NCBI GenBank assembly: GCA_031400955.1
Contig: JANNQW010000352.1
Location: forward strand, 1 to 14,641
Length of the DNA: 14,641 nt
Direction of reading: 5' to 3'
Source of the DNA: VFKE01 sp031400955
GTDB lineage: Bacteria > Verrucomicrobiota > Verrucomicrobiia > Verrucomicrobiales > Verrucomicrobiaceae
The notes beneath the pieces are model-generated. The model had not been told where the DNA came from and did not search any database. It worked only from the letters and a program-made list of their open reading frames with translations. How positions within the stretch are numbered: the first letter of the stretch is position 1; every line of letters begins with the position of its first letter. The position numbers were made by a program, and so were the translations under genes. This document shows, piece by piece, positions 1 to 6,795 of this stretch.

Positions 1-670
1 GGAATGCCGCGGTGTCGCGCCAGGCCACGCCATCGAGGAGTTTTTTGAACTGGTCCAGCATCTCCGGATTCTTCTGCAATTTGCGTTCCAGAAATGCCAG
101 TGCGCGCTGCGAGGCGTTGAACTCGATGGGCAGGCTCAGGACATTGAGCAACATGACGACGAACCAGATGGCGGCCACGATGCGCCAGCCAATGGCAAAC
201 GGCGGTCGTCGCAGAAACCCGAGCACAGCGAACATTAGAACGGATAACATAGGCACATAGCGGGTGAGCTTGATGTTGCTCTGACGCATGTCCAGGGCGG
301 CGCGCATGGTCTTCGACTGCATGGCATGAGCGGCTTCATGCAGGGCGATGGCCCACGCCGCAGCAGTAGGGCTGTTCATCACATCCGGATGGAGAAAGAG
401 TGTCCGGCGCTTGGGATCGAAGTAATCCGTGACCAGGGCGTTATGGGCCACGATCTGAACATCAGAGGCGTCGCCGTCATCGAGGAACTCGCGCGCCACT
501 TCTGCGGCCGTCTGTCCGCCCGGTGATTTCAACCTGGCTCCGGCATTCATCGCGTTGTCAAAGCGACCGCGCCCGAAGTTGGCGATGCCAAGCGTGAGGA
601 TGAGGGCGATGACGAAGATGAAGACCATGAGGAGGATGAAACAGTAACAGTCATACGCCGCCAACACCAT
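1..670 (-). CDS. YugP-like membrane zinc metallopeptidase (partial, 3' end outside window)
   Basis: A minus-strand reading frame starts at an ATG at 670 and stays open to the window edge, giving 223 residues. It begins with a hydrophobic segment (about residues 10-30). It has the zinc-binding motif HEAAH at 111-115 and, after two more membrane segments (about 137-152 and 160-180), the family signature LPIEFNAS at 180-187, whose Glu is the likely third zinc ligand. This arrangement is that of the YugP family (Pfam Zn_peptidase_2), a membrane protease whose substrate is poorly known. The family is usually about 225-235 residues, so only a few C-terminal residues should be missing. An in-frame TGA lies shortly upstream, so 670 is the first possible ATG; GGTGGA just before it is a weak ribosome-site candidate. 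It diverges from vapB with a 70-bp gap. Family assignment is strong; the cellular role is unknown. Confidence 0.88.
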   Translation of the reverse strand, partial: MVLAAYDCYCFILLMVFIFVIALILTLGIANFGRGRFDNAMNAGARLKSPGGQTAAEVAREFLDDGDASDVQIVAHNALVTDYFDPKRRTLFLHPDVMNSPTAAAWAIALHEAAHAMQSKTMRAALDMRQSNIKLTRYVPMLSVLMFAVLGFLRRPPFAIGWRIVAAIWFVVMLLNVLSLPIEFNASQRALAFLERKLQKNPEMLDQFKKLLDGVAWRDTAAF

Positions 671-705
671 CTGTCCACCGACTGCTGGCGGTTGTCAGTA
701 GATGT

Positions 706-734
706 TTGACTCCAAATCCAAGTCTGTGTATGTT
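706..734 (+). promoter_or_regulatory. vapBC promoter, probably giving a leaderless mRNA
   Basis: TTGACT (706-711) and TATGTT (729-734) match the bacterial -35 and -10 boxes at 5/6 and 4/6, with the ideal 17-nt spacer. The vapB ATG begins 7 nt after the end of the -10 box, which is where transcription would be expected to start. The mRNA would then begin at or next to the start codon. No Shine-Dalgarno sequence precedes this ATG. The boxes are seen; leaderless initiation is inferred. Confidence 0.5.
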
Positions 735-743
735 CTGTGCATG
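724..743 (+). promoter_or_regulatory. Direct repeat over -10 box and vapB start, candidate VapB operator
   Basis: CTGTGTATG (724-732) and CTGTGCATG (735-743) agree at 8 of 9 positions and are 11 bp apart, one helical turn. They span the -10 box and the start codon. Type II antitoxins commonly autoregulate by binding repeats at this place, so this is a plausible operator, although VapB operators are more often inverted repeats. Binding is inferred only. Confidence 0.35.
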
Positions 744-980
744 GCCACTAAAACAATCTCGGTTGATCTCGATGCCTACGCGGCATTGAGCAGGGCCCGG
801 CTGTCGGAGAAAGAGTCTTTTTCCCAGGTCATCAAGCGTGCGCGGTGGAACCGGCAGGCCAAATCGTGCGGTGACATTTACAAGGCGCTGGCGGGCATGC
901 CGCGAGCTTCCGCCGCAGTCATCAAACGGCTGGATGCGGCGCAGAAAATGGACGCGCCGCCGGACAACTCCTGGTCATGA
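741..980 (+). CDS. vapB: VapB-type antitoxin (DUF217 family)
   Basis: This 79-residue protein opens with MATKTISVDLDAYAAL, followed by KESFSQVIKRA at residues 24-34. That is the pattern of the VapB/DUF217 antitoxins (…TKTISLD.EAY…ESFSDVIKR…): a short DNA-binding N-terminal half and a C-terminal tail that wraps the toxin. The upstream ATG at 702 would add 13 residues unlike the family and would place the promoter boxes inside the gene, so 741 is preferred. Its stop overlaps the vapC start as ATGA (977-980), which implies translational coupling. Expected role: bind and inhibit the VapC RNase and, as a complex, repress its own promoter. The family call rests on motif recognition of a short protein. 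Confidence 0.8.
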   Translation: MATKTISVDLDAYAALSRARLSEKESFSQVIKRARWNRQAKSCGDIYKALAGMPRASAAVIKRLDAAQKMDAPPDNSWS

Positions 981-1369
981 GCGATTTGCTGTTTGATACC
1001 TGCTTCCTGATTGATCTGGAGCGGGAGATGCGGCGTGGGATTGGACCGGCTCATGCTTTTCTGGTGGAGAATGCGGCTTTTCGCCCGTGGATCAGTTGGA
1101 CGGTGGCCGGTGAATTCGCCGAGGGTTTCGATAACATCCGCGATCCGGCCTGCGCGGCGATGCTTTCGCGATTTGACGTAGTGGCGATGGATGAGACCAC
1201 CGCTGGACATTACGCGCGCATAACTGGAACGCTGCGGCGCAAGCGTCAGGTTATAGGGACCAACGATCTCTGGATTGCAGCTGCGGCATTGGCGTCAGGA
1301 TTACCACTTGTGACGAACAATGCCGCGCACTTCAGCCGTGTCGCTGGGTTGAAGGTCGTGGGGTATTGA
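977..1369 (+). CDS. vapC: VapC-type PIN-domain ribonuclease toxin
   Basis: The 130 residues are a complete PIN domain, the usual size for VapC. The metal-binding acidic residues are visible: D7 in LLFDTCFLIDLER, E46 in VAGEFAEG, and D97 in GTNDLWIAAAAL. The closing strand LVTNNAAHFSRVAGLKVV starts at 111; the position sometimes occupied by a fourth Asp is N115, a common variant in the VTNN..HF form. PIN toxins of this family cleave tRNA or rRNA in the cytoplasm when freed from the antitoxin; the target cannot be told from the sequence. The start overlaps the end of vapB by four bases. The next gene is convergent 91 bp away. The assignment is strong because motif, size and partner agree. Confidence 0.9.
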   Translation: MSDLLFDTCFLIDLEREMRRGIGPAHAFLVENAAFRPWISWTVAGEFAEGFDNIRDPACAAMLSRFDVVAMDETTAGHYARITGTLRRKRQVIGTNDLWIAAAALASGLPLVTNNAAHFSRVAGLKVVGY

Positions 1370-1460
1370 ATGGCAGGAGCAAAGAATCCATAATCTCGAA
1401 GAATTGAAGGCGCAGATTGCGCGGGATGTTGAGATGGCACGAGAAGATGAACAAACTGAT

Positions 1461-2063
1461 TCAGTGCAACTTCATCTCATGATCAGCAATTCTGGCATTT
1501 TCCGTGCCCTGAGGCAGCGGGGGAATCGGAAGGAGAGACGAAGTGGGAGTTGCAGGCGGCTTGGGGGTTGTCTTCTCCGACCAGATTTTAGTGCGTTGGC
1601 CACAATCAGGCAGGATCTCCGTTTTCATCCGGATTTTGCGTTCGCCACTGCGAATTTCCCTAGCGTATAAGTCTGACTTTTCGTCAATGGTCAGACGTTT
1701 TTCCAATTTGTAAGTAGGGCCGGTCGTAATGGCCGCATAGCGCATTGTTTCTTCGTCATGCTTCGCTGAAGAATTATACGGCTTTTCCAATCCAGCCTCC
1801 AACGTCAGTTCTGATCTCAAAACTCGAAAAACTCGCCAGTCATCATTCAAGCCCCATGGTCGAAAATCTCGCTGCCAGAGATAGTGGAACTTTTTTGTGG
1901 ATCCCGCATAGTAGATTGATTCATGAAGCCAATCGCCCGAGAACATGCCCTCTTCTTCCTGGATCTTGCGCATTTCAGACGCCGATTTGGTCGCCACACA
2001 TGAAGCCAGGGTTATTGTCACCAAACCTGCACAACATCTGATAATTAGGTTTTTTGACATCAT
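1461..2063 (-). CDS. Hypothetical lipoprotein
   Basis: This 200-residue product starts with a type II signal peptide: a basic N-region, the hydrophobic stretch CCAGLVTITL and the lipobox LASC at 19-22, so C22 should be lipidated and the mature protein anchored in a membrane. The mature part is polar with many charged residues (DEETMRYAAITTGPTYKLEK around 103-122). It ends in a proline/threonine-rich stretch (about 165-187). I do not recognise a domain. It lies 52 nt downstream of gatA on the same strand, so it may be co-transcribed, but nothing links its function to amidotransferase. Two ATGs occur in tandem at the start (2063 and 2060); neither has a Shine-Dalgarno sequence. Confidence 0.65.
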   Translation of the reverse strand: MMSKNLIIRCCAGLVTITLASCVATKSASEMRKIQEEEGMFSGDWLHESIYYAGSTKKFHYLWQRDFRPWGLNDDWRVFRVLRSELTLEAGLEKPYNSSAKHDEETMRYAAITTGPTYKLEKRLTIDEKSDLYAREIRSGERKIRMKTEILPDCGQRTKIWSEKTTPKPPATPTSSLLPIPPLPQGTENARIADHEMKLH

Positions 2064-2115
2064 TGAAGCATGTATTTGAAGGCATTCTGGAGTTCAGAGC
2101 CTTCCTCAGTTGGAT

Positions 2116-3564
2116 TTATCTCGGCTTCCGTTTATGCCATTCCGTTGCCTGCTCATAAGCGTGCGCCGTGCGCAACAGGGTTGACTCATCATGCGGTTTT
2201 CCGATGAGCTGCAAGCCTGCTGGCAGGGCTTTGCCGTCTTCTTCGATGAAACCGCAGGGGATGCTGATGCCGGGAAGGCCGGCCAGGTTTAACGTGACGG
2301 TGAAGGCGTCGGCGAGATACATGGAGAGCGGATCATCGCGGTGTTCGCCAAAGCGAAAGGGTGGAGCCGGTGAGGTGGGGGAGAGGATGATGTCCACTTT
2401 TTTGAAGGCGGCGGAGAAGTCGTCGCGGATGAGGGTGCGGGCTTTTTGCGCCTTGATGTAGTAGGCGTCGTAGTAGCCGCTGCTGAGGACGTAGGTGCCG
2501 AGCAGAATGCGGCGCTTGACCTCGGGGCCGAAGCCTTCGCCGCGGCTGGCCAAGTAATGGTCAAGCACATCGCTGGTATCGGCAGCACGATGGCCGTAGC
2601 GCACGCCATCGAAGCGGGCGAGGTTCGCGGAGGCCTCGGCAGGCGCGAGGATGTAATAGGTGGCGATGCCGAGTCCGGTGTGGGGCAGGGAAATTTCTTC
2701 GATGTTTGCACCGAGGCTTTCGATCTGCTTAACGGCCTGCTGCACGCGGTCGCGGATTTGTGGATGAATGCCTTCGGCGAAGTATTCCTTTGGCAAACCG
2801 ATGCGCAGTCCTTTGATGTCTTTGCCGAGGTCGGTCGTGAAGTCTGGCACTGGTGAATCGAGCGAAGTGCTGTCGCGCGTGTCTTTGCCCGCGAGGTGAT
2901 TGAGCAAGATGGCGGCGTCTTCCACGGTCTTGGTCATGGGGCCGATCTGGTCAAGGGAGCTGGCGAAGGCGACGAGGCCATAGCGCGAGACGGTGCCGTA
3001 GGTTGGTTTCAATCCCACGAGTCCGCAGAACGCGGCGGGCTGGCGGATGGAGCCGCCGGTGTCGGAACCGAGCGCGGCGATGGCGATGTCTGCGGCGACG
3101 GCGGATGCGGAGCCGCCACTGGAACCGCCGGGCACACGGGCGTGATCCCAGGGATTGCGCGAGGGGCCGAAGGCGGAGTTCTCGGTGGAGGAACCCATCG
3201 CGAACTCATCGCAGTTCAAACGGCCGAAGGGGATGGCGCCGGCGTTGCGCAACTTGGTGGTGACGGTGGCGTCGTAGGGCGCGGTGTAGTTTTCAGCGAG
3301 AATTTTCGAGCCGCAGGTGCAGGGCTCGCCAAGAACATTGATGTTGTCTTTGAACCCGATGGGAATACCGCCGAGGGGAAGGGCGATGTCGGCAGCGGAG
3401 GCGGCGCGTTTTGCGGTTTCGAGGTCGCGGCTCAGGTAGGCGTGAAGCGCGGGATTCTGTTTATCGATCGCAGCTTCGAGTTCCGTGATGATGTCGACGG
3501 GCGAGATTTCCTTGCGAATGAGTTTCGCGCGGAGGGAGACGATGGTTTCGGAGGCGAGAGACAC
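2116..3564 (-). CDS. gatA: Asp/Glu-tRNA amidotransferase subunit A
   Basis: The amidase subunit of GatCAB releases ammonia from glutamine and passes it to GatB to convert Glu-tRNA(Gln), and often Asp-tRNA(Asn), to the amide form. The 482-residue product has the amidase signature with the Ser-cisSer-Lys triad: K72 in GGIPIGFKDN, S148 in PGGSSGGSA and S172 in GSDTGGSIRQP. The spacing between the two serines (24) equals that of well-studied GatA proteins. The frame is open a further 88 residues upstream, but that part overlaps gatC and looks unlike GatA. The GTG at 3564 gives MSLASETIVSLRAKL, the normal N-terminus and length, so I chose it. The 31-nt gap to gatC holds a repeated pyrimidine-rich element instead of a Shine-Dalgarno site. 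gatB is absent from this window. Confidence 0.96.
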   Translation of the reverse strand: MSLASETIVSLRAKLIRKEISPVDIITELEAAIDKQNPALHAYLSRDLETAKRAASAADIALPLGGIPIGFKDNINVLGEPCTCGSKILAENYTAPYDATVTTKLRNAGAIPFGRLNCDEFAMGSSTENSAFGPSRNPWDHARVPGGSSGGSASAVAADIAIAALGSDTGGSIRQPAAFCGLVGLKPTYGTVSRYGLVAFASSLDQIGPMTKTVEDAAILLNHLAGKDTRDSTSLDSPVPDFTTDLGKDIKGLRIGLPKEYFAEGIHPQIRDRVQQAVKQIESLGANIEEISLPHTGLGIATYYILAPAEASANLARFDGVRYGHRAADTSDVLDHYLASRGEGFGPEVKRRILLGTYVLSSGYYDAYYIKAQKARTLIRDDFSAAFKKVDIILSPTSPAPPFRFGEHRDDPLSMYLADAFTVTLNLAGLPGISIPCGFIEEDGKALPAGLQLIGKPHDESTLLRTAHAYEQATEWHKRKPR

Positions 3565-3572
3565 TGAGGAGC

Positions 3573-3592
3573 AGAAAGGATGAGGGATGAAA
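3573..3592 (-). repeat. 20-bp pyrimidine element, copy 1 (gatC-gatA spacer)
   Basis: Read on the coding strand this is TTTCATCCCTCATCCTTTCT, ending 8 nt before the gatA GTG. A copy identical at 19 of 20 positions lies at 11842-11861, ending 4 nt before the start of the AlgJ-like gene. Within each copy TCATCC is itself repeated in tandem. Both copies fill the place where a ribosome binding site would be. Function is unknown: translation enhancer, protein-binding site or a dispersed intergenic repeat. Confidence 0.6.
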
Positions 3593-3595
3593 GAA

Positions 3596-3886
3596 TTATT
3601 CTTCGACGACTCTGGGCATCTGGAACTGGCCCTGGCTTTTTTTGGGGGCGTTGGCGAGGGCTTGTTCGTTGGTAAAGCTCGGGCGCGGTTCGTCTTTACG
3701 CCAGACGTCGAAGACTGCCTCGGCATGGGCGGTGGGCATGGCGGCATCGAGATCGTGTTGATCAAGCGCGGCGATGAAGTCGAGGATGTGATCGAGCTGC
3801 GAGCTGTAGGTTGCAGCTTCGCTGTCACTCAACTTGAGCCGCGCCAGCTTTGCGACGTGCTGGATGTCGATATGATGGTGCGCCAT
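3596..3886 (-). CDS. gatC: Asp/Glu-tRNA amidotransferase subunit C
   Basis: GatC is the small belt-like subunit that wraps and stabilises the GatA-GatB interface. The 96-residue product is of standard length and shows the family landmarks: IQHVAKLARLKLSDSE near the N-terminus, YSSQLDHILDFI in the middle, MPTAHA, and the C-terminal DEPRPSFTNEQALANAP followed by FQMPRVVE. An in-frame start 12 codons upstream is possible, but MAHHHIDIQHVAKLARL at 3886 matches the family. No Shine-Dalgarno sequence precedes it. A TTGACT lies 36 nt upstream of the ATG, without a good -10 box. gatA follows after 31 nt and the upstream small membrane protein ends 70 nt before. Confidence 0.94.
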   Translation of the reverse strand: MAHHHIDIQHVAKLARLKLSDSEAATYSSQLDHILDFIAALDQHDLDAAMPTAHAEAVFDVWRKDEPRPSFTNEQALANAPKKSQGQFQMPRVVEE

Positions 3887-3956
3887 GGCGCGGCAATGGA
3901 ACGGTGCGCGGGGCAAAGTCAAGCCGGGCGCATGATGGATCGCACGTGGGGCTCAA

Positions 3957-4304
3957 TCAATTAACGCTCAGCCAGAGGCGATAGAGCCAGGCACCGGCAC
4001 CTGCCAGGAGGCAGGTGCTGGTGAGGAACATGGCCACCTGCATCACCCAGCGGGCCTGATGTTTGCGCGCCTGTGAATGAGTGAAGCGCTGCTGGACTCC
4101 GTAGCCTTTGGCATGCGCGGATTTAGAGGAGAATCCGCCGCGATGTTGCTTGTGTGCCGCAGCATAATGGGCAGCAGTGGCGATCTCAACTTCAAGACGG
4201 TGCACTTGTTGCTTCAAGTCAAGGGCGCGCCGGGGGGCGGTTTCGCCAATAAGATCTTTAGCACTGCGCGAGGAAGATTTTCTGATTCGTTTGTTGGCGG
4301 ACAT
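3957..4304 (-). CDS. Small basic protein with C-terminal membrane anchor, unknown function
   Basis: This 115-residue product has a strongly basic N-terminus (KRIRKSSSRS), a short helical heptad-like stretch (about residues 26-50, LDLKQQVHRLEVEIATAAH), a His/Lys/Ser-rich linker, and one hydrophobic segment at about 86-111 followed by only a few residues. It has no signal peptide, so it looks tail-anchored with the basic part in the cytoplasm. I recognise no family. It sits 65 nt after the coiled-coil protein gene and 70 nt before gatC on the same strand, so co-transcription is likely. The stretch before its ATG is CT-rich (ctccccgcctccc) with no Shine-Dalgarno match. A continuous frame, the transmembrane segment and the tidy spacing support it as real. 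Confidence 0.6.
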   Translation of the reverse strand: MSANKRIRKSSSRSAKDLIGETAPRRALDLKQQVHRLEVEIATAAHYAAAHKQHRGGFSSKSAHAKGYGVQQRFTHSQARKHQARWVMQVAMFLTSTCLLAGAGAWLYRLWLSVN

Positions 4305-4369
4305 GGGAGGCGGGGAGTGAGAGATCGATGACGTTTCAGTGGAGTGAAGAGATTTTTCGGGGAGCTGGG

Positions 4370-5032
4370 TCAGCGGAAATATTTAAAGACGACCCAAGCG
4401 ACAGCCACAAGGGAGAGCATTGCGGGGAGCGTGAAGGCGAAGCCAGCGACGAGCCATGAGACAAATCCCCTGGGTAGGCTGCCGTTCAGCGCTGATTCAG
4501 CAAGTGCTTCACCGGGAAGGGTGGCGGCGAGACGGCGCGATGTCTTGCCGAATTCGACCTCGGCATCATCAATCGCGGCGATGGCGCGGTCGAGTTCTCC
4601 GTCGAGGTCGCCCCGCTTCCATGCTTCGGGATGGAGGTTGCGGAGCACGGTGAGATGATGTTGGTAAAGGTCGCGTGCGATGGTGATTTCCTCGATGGCT
4701 TTTTGCGAGTTGTAGAGTTCGCGATCGAGACGGACCAGAGACTTTGAAAGCTTTTCGCCCATCTCACGGCGACCGGTGGTGAACCGCTCTTCTTTGCCGC
4801 GCTGAACTTCGAGTTGCGAGGTTTCCCGCTCGGTGCGCTCGAGTTGCTGACGGAGATTGAGCAGTTCTTCTTGTTTGCGCTTGAGCGACCCGTATGAGGC
4901 ATCGTCAATCACCGGTGTGACCTCGGGTGCCTGTGGGGCTTTCCGGGCGCGGGTGACCGGAGCAGAAGACTCCTCGAATCTGAGGACAGGCTCATCTTCG
5001 GCGAACATGCTGGCGGCAGAAGAACGGGACAT
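4370..5032 (-). CDS. Coiled-coil protein with C-terminal membrane anchor, unknown function
   Basis: The 220 residues divide into an acidic/proline-containing N-terminal part (1-45), a long charged coiled coil (about 48-125, rich in K/E/Q/R/L with heptad spacing, e.g. LKRKQEELLNLRQQLERTERE), a second helical region (about 140-170), and a single hydrophobic segment at about 190-217 ending in KYFR. No signal peptide is present, so it should be anchored by its tail with the coiled coil in the cytoplasm. I recognise no named family. It has the same topology as the smaller protein encoded 65 nt downstream, so the two may act together; this is inference. It appears to be the first gene of the run leading to gatCA. 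Its leader is pyrimidine-rich just before the ATG. Confidence 0.68.
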   Translation of the reverse strand: MSRSSAASMFAEDEPVLRFEESSAPVTRARKAPQAPEVTPVIDDASYGSLKRKQEELLNLRQQLERTERETSQLEVQRGKEERFTTGRREMGEKLSKSLVRLDRELYNSQKAIEEITIARDLYQHHLTVLRNLHPEAWKRGDLDGELDRAIAAIDDAEVEFGKTSRRLAATLPGEALAESALNGSLPRGFVSWLVAGFAFTLPAMLSLVAVAWVVFKYFR

Positions 5033-5118
5033 AAGAGTGAGGAATGGTATTACCCTGCAACTCTTAATATTACAGATTTCCTAAATAAGCGAGCTTTTTT
5101 ATACGTTTTTTTGCCAAA
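5033..5118 (-). promoter_or_regulatory. AT-rich leader, probable promoter of the gatCA run
   Basis: This 86-bp gap between the permease and the coiled-coil gene is far more AT-rich than the surroundings, with A-runs on the minus strand. A TAATAT (5072 to 5067, minus strand) fits a -10 box and would start transcription about 28 nt before the ATG at 5032, but I see no good -35 box 17 nt upstream of it. A TTGGCA occurs nearer the permease stop without a matching -10. The exact start site is uncertain. Confidence 0.3.
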
Positions 5119-6795
5119 TTAATAGGGCAGGGCACCGGCAATCAGTGTTAGCAGCAGCACTCCGCCCAGCGCTATAAGTTCCAGCACCACCACTCTCTCC
5201 TGTGTCGGCTTGATCTTGGCGGCGTGTTCGGAAACAGCGGGGAGTGTTAGGATGAATATGCAACCGATGATGTAAAAAAAACTCAGGATCAGGCAGAGGG
5301 TTCCACCGAAACCCGAGACGATTTTAGCCGAGTTTGTTTCGCGAAAATTTGGGAGCAGCGCACCGAGGGAGATTGCCAGGGCATTGAGTCCGATGCTTAG
5401 CAGGGCCATGGATGTGATGAAGAAAAGGGCATGATGAGTCGGCAGTCGCAGACTCATGGATGAGATCACGATGATCAGCGTGGTCAGTGGCGTAGTGGCG
5501 AGCCAGTTGATCCAGAGTTTTTGGTGCAGCAATCGGGTGAGTGGGAAGGGGGCGAGTCCCATGATCCAGAAGCGCCGACCCTCCAGGCTGAATTGTGGAA
5601 AGACAAAGCGCGTTGTCAGTGTGGACATTGAGAGCGTGCATACCAACAGGTTCAAGTAGCTGATGACGGAGGTCCAGAAAGGATCGGTAAAGTTGTAACC
5701 GAGGTTCCACAAGTTGGAGGTGTAGATGAGCAGGAGTCCGAAAATGAGCGTGTATTGTCCCCACTGCGCCGGTTCACGGAGGAATGTGCGCACATCCTTT
5801 GCCGCCAGGGCACGCATCGGGCGCGGCACGTGCAGAATGCTGGCCAGGCGCGTGATGAATGCGGTGCTACGCGCAATGGCCGGGCCGAGTTCGTTGCGTC
5901 GGTGCTGTTGTTCCCCATGATGCCATGTGCGGTTCCATGACTGGAAGAACCAGCGTTCTGCGAGTGCAACACTCACGATCCAGACCACGAGAGCCTGACT
6001 CAGAAGGGTCAAACTATAGAAGATGGCCCTGCTGCCGAGGCCCTTCGCGGAGGCCAAGGCCACCTCTGCTACCCAAGTGCTGGGCAACAACGGGTGGGTG
6101 GCGAGTTGGGTGTGCTGAAGGATTTGTCTGAAGTTTGCCGACACATCCATGGTCTGGGCTGGGTCACGCCGCATGGCGCCGAGAGAGAAGATGAGCAAAA
6201 ATAATCCGATGCCGAGTAGCGCGGCTGCCACTTTGATCCACCACGGTTTGTAAAACCGCACCACCAGAAGCAACAGCCAGGTGCTCAGATTGCCTGCGAT
6301 CGTGATCAGCAGGACAATGGCGGTGTAGGAGAGGATATAAAATGACAGCCCGCCACCGAGCACTCTGCCGAAGGCTGCGAGAATCGGTGCGCTGAGAATA
6401 ATGAGACCCCAGCTGGAAAGCAGCAGGCCCTCAATGGTATTCCAGAGCACGATCCCTGCTGACGGCAGCGGCATGGAAAGGAGCCAGCCGGTCTCGCTGC
6501 GCCGGAAGAGGCTCATGCCGGTAATCGTTGCGTTCGAGAGAATCAGCATGATGAAGAAAAAGAAGAACAGCAGGTGCAGCGTTCGCTCTGTCAGCAACGT
6601 TCCCAGCAGCGGCAGTTGCTGGACATACTCCAGACCGCGGCTCACCAGCATGAAGGCGGCCACCATGTAGGCGATGAGGAAGGCGCTGATGGTGGCGCTC
6701 ATCAGACGTTGTTCGCGGAGATTACCGCGCACGCGTTGGCGGATGGCTCTGAAGTGCGCCATGGCTTGGGAGAGCGTCGCGCGCGCGATGGTCAT
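5119..6795 (-). CDS. ABC-2 type transporter permease, two-half architecture
   Basis: The 558-residue product is highly hydrophobic, with roughly ten to twelve membrane segments in two halves (about 33-205 and 255-520) joined by a polar loop (about 284-345). In the second half, KDVRTFLREPAQWGQ (333-347) and FSLEGRRFWIMGLAP (402-416) are typical of large putative ABC-exporter permeases (Pfam PF16949 type). Such proteins normally pair with a separate ATPase to export or flip an unknown substrate; no ATPase gene is beside it here. The frame is open 40 codons further upstream, but those residues do not look like a permease N-terminus. MTIARATLSQAMAHFRAIRQR at 6795 is preferred; MAHFRAIRQR at 6762 is an alternative. 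No Shine-Dalgarno sequence is present. It ends 86 nt before the coiled-coil gene. Confidence 0.78.
   Translation of the reverse strand: MTIARATLSQAMAHFRAIRQRVRGNLREQRLMSATISAFLIAYMVAAFMLVSRGLEYVQQLPLLGTLLTERTLHLLFFFFFIMLILSNATITGMSLFRRSETGWLLSMPLPSAGIVLWNTIEGLLLSSWGLIILSAPILAAFGRVLGGGLSFYILSYTAIVLLITIAGNLSTWLLLLVVRFYKPWWIKVAAALLGIGLFLLIFSLGAMRRDPAQTMDVSANFRQILQHTQLATHPLLPSTWVAEVALASAKGLGSRAIFYSLTLLSQALVVWIVSVALAERWFFQSWNRTWHHGEQQHRRNELGPAIARSTAFITRLASILHVPRPMRALAAKDVRTFLREPAQWGQYTLIFGLLLIYTSNLWNLGYNFTDPFWTSVISYLNLLVCTLSMSTLTTRFVFPQFSLEGRRFWIMGLAPFPLTRLLHQKLWINWLATTPLTTLIIVISSMSLRLPTHHALFFITSMALLSIGLNALAISLGALLPNFRETNSAKIVSGFGGTLCLILSFFYIIGCIFILTLPAVSEHAAKIKPTQERVVVLELIALGGVLLLTLIAGALPY

Noticed and set aside
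1319..1335. Asn instead of Asp at the fourth acidic position of VapC as a sign of inactivation
   Set aside because: VTNN..HF is a frequent variant in active PIN toxins, and the other three acidic residues are intact.
2896..3567. Plus-strand open frame of 223 codons opposite gatA
   Set aside because: The product is almost all Gly/Ala/Val/Asp, the mirror of GC-rich gatA codons; gatA itself is unmistakable.
3565..3828. N-terminal extension of gatA into gatC
   Set aside because: The extra 88 residues are Ser/Pro/Thr-rich, overlap gatC and have no counterpart in GatA; the GTG at 3564 gives the normal N-terminus.
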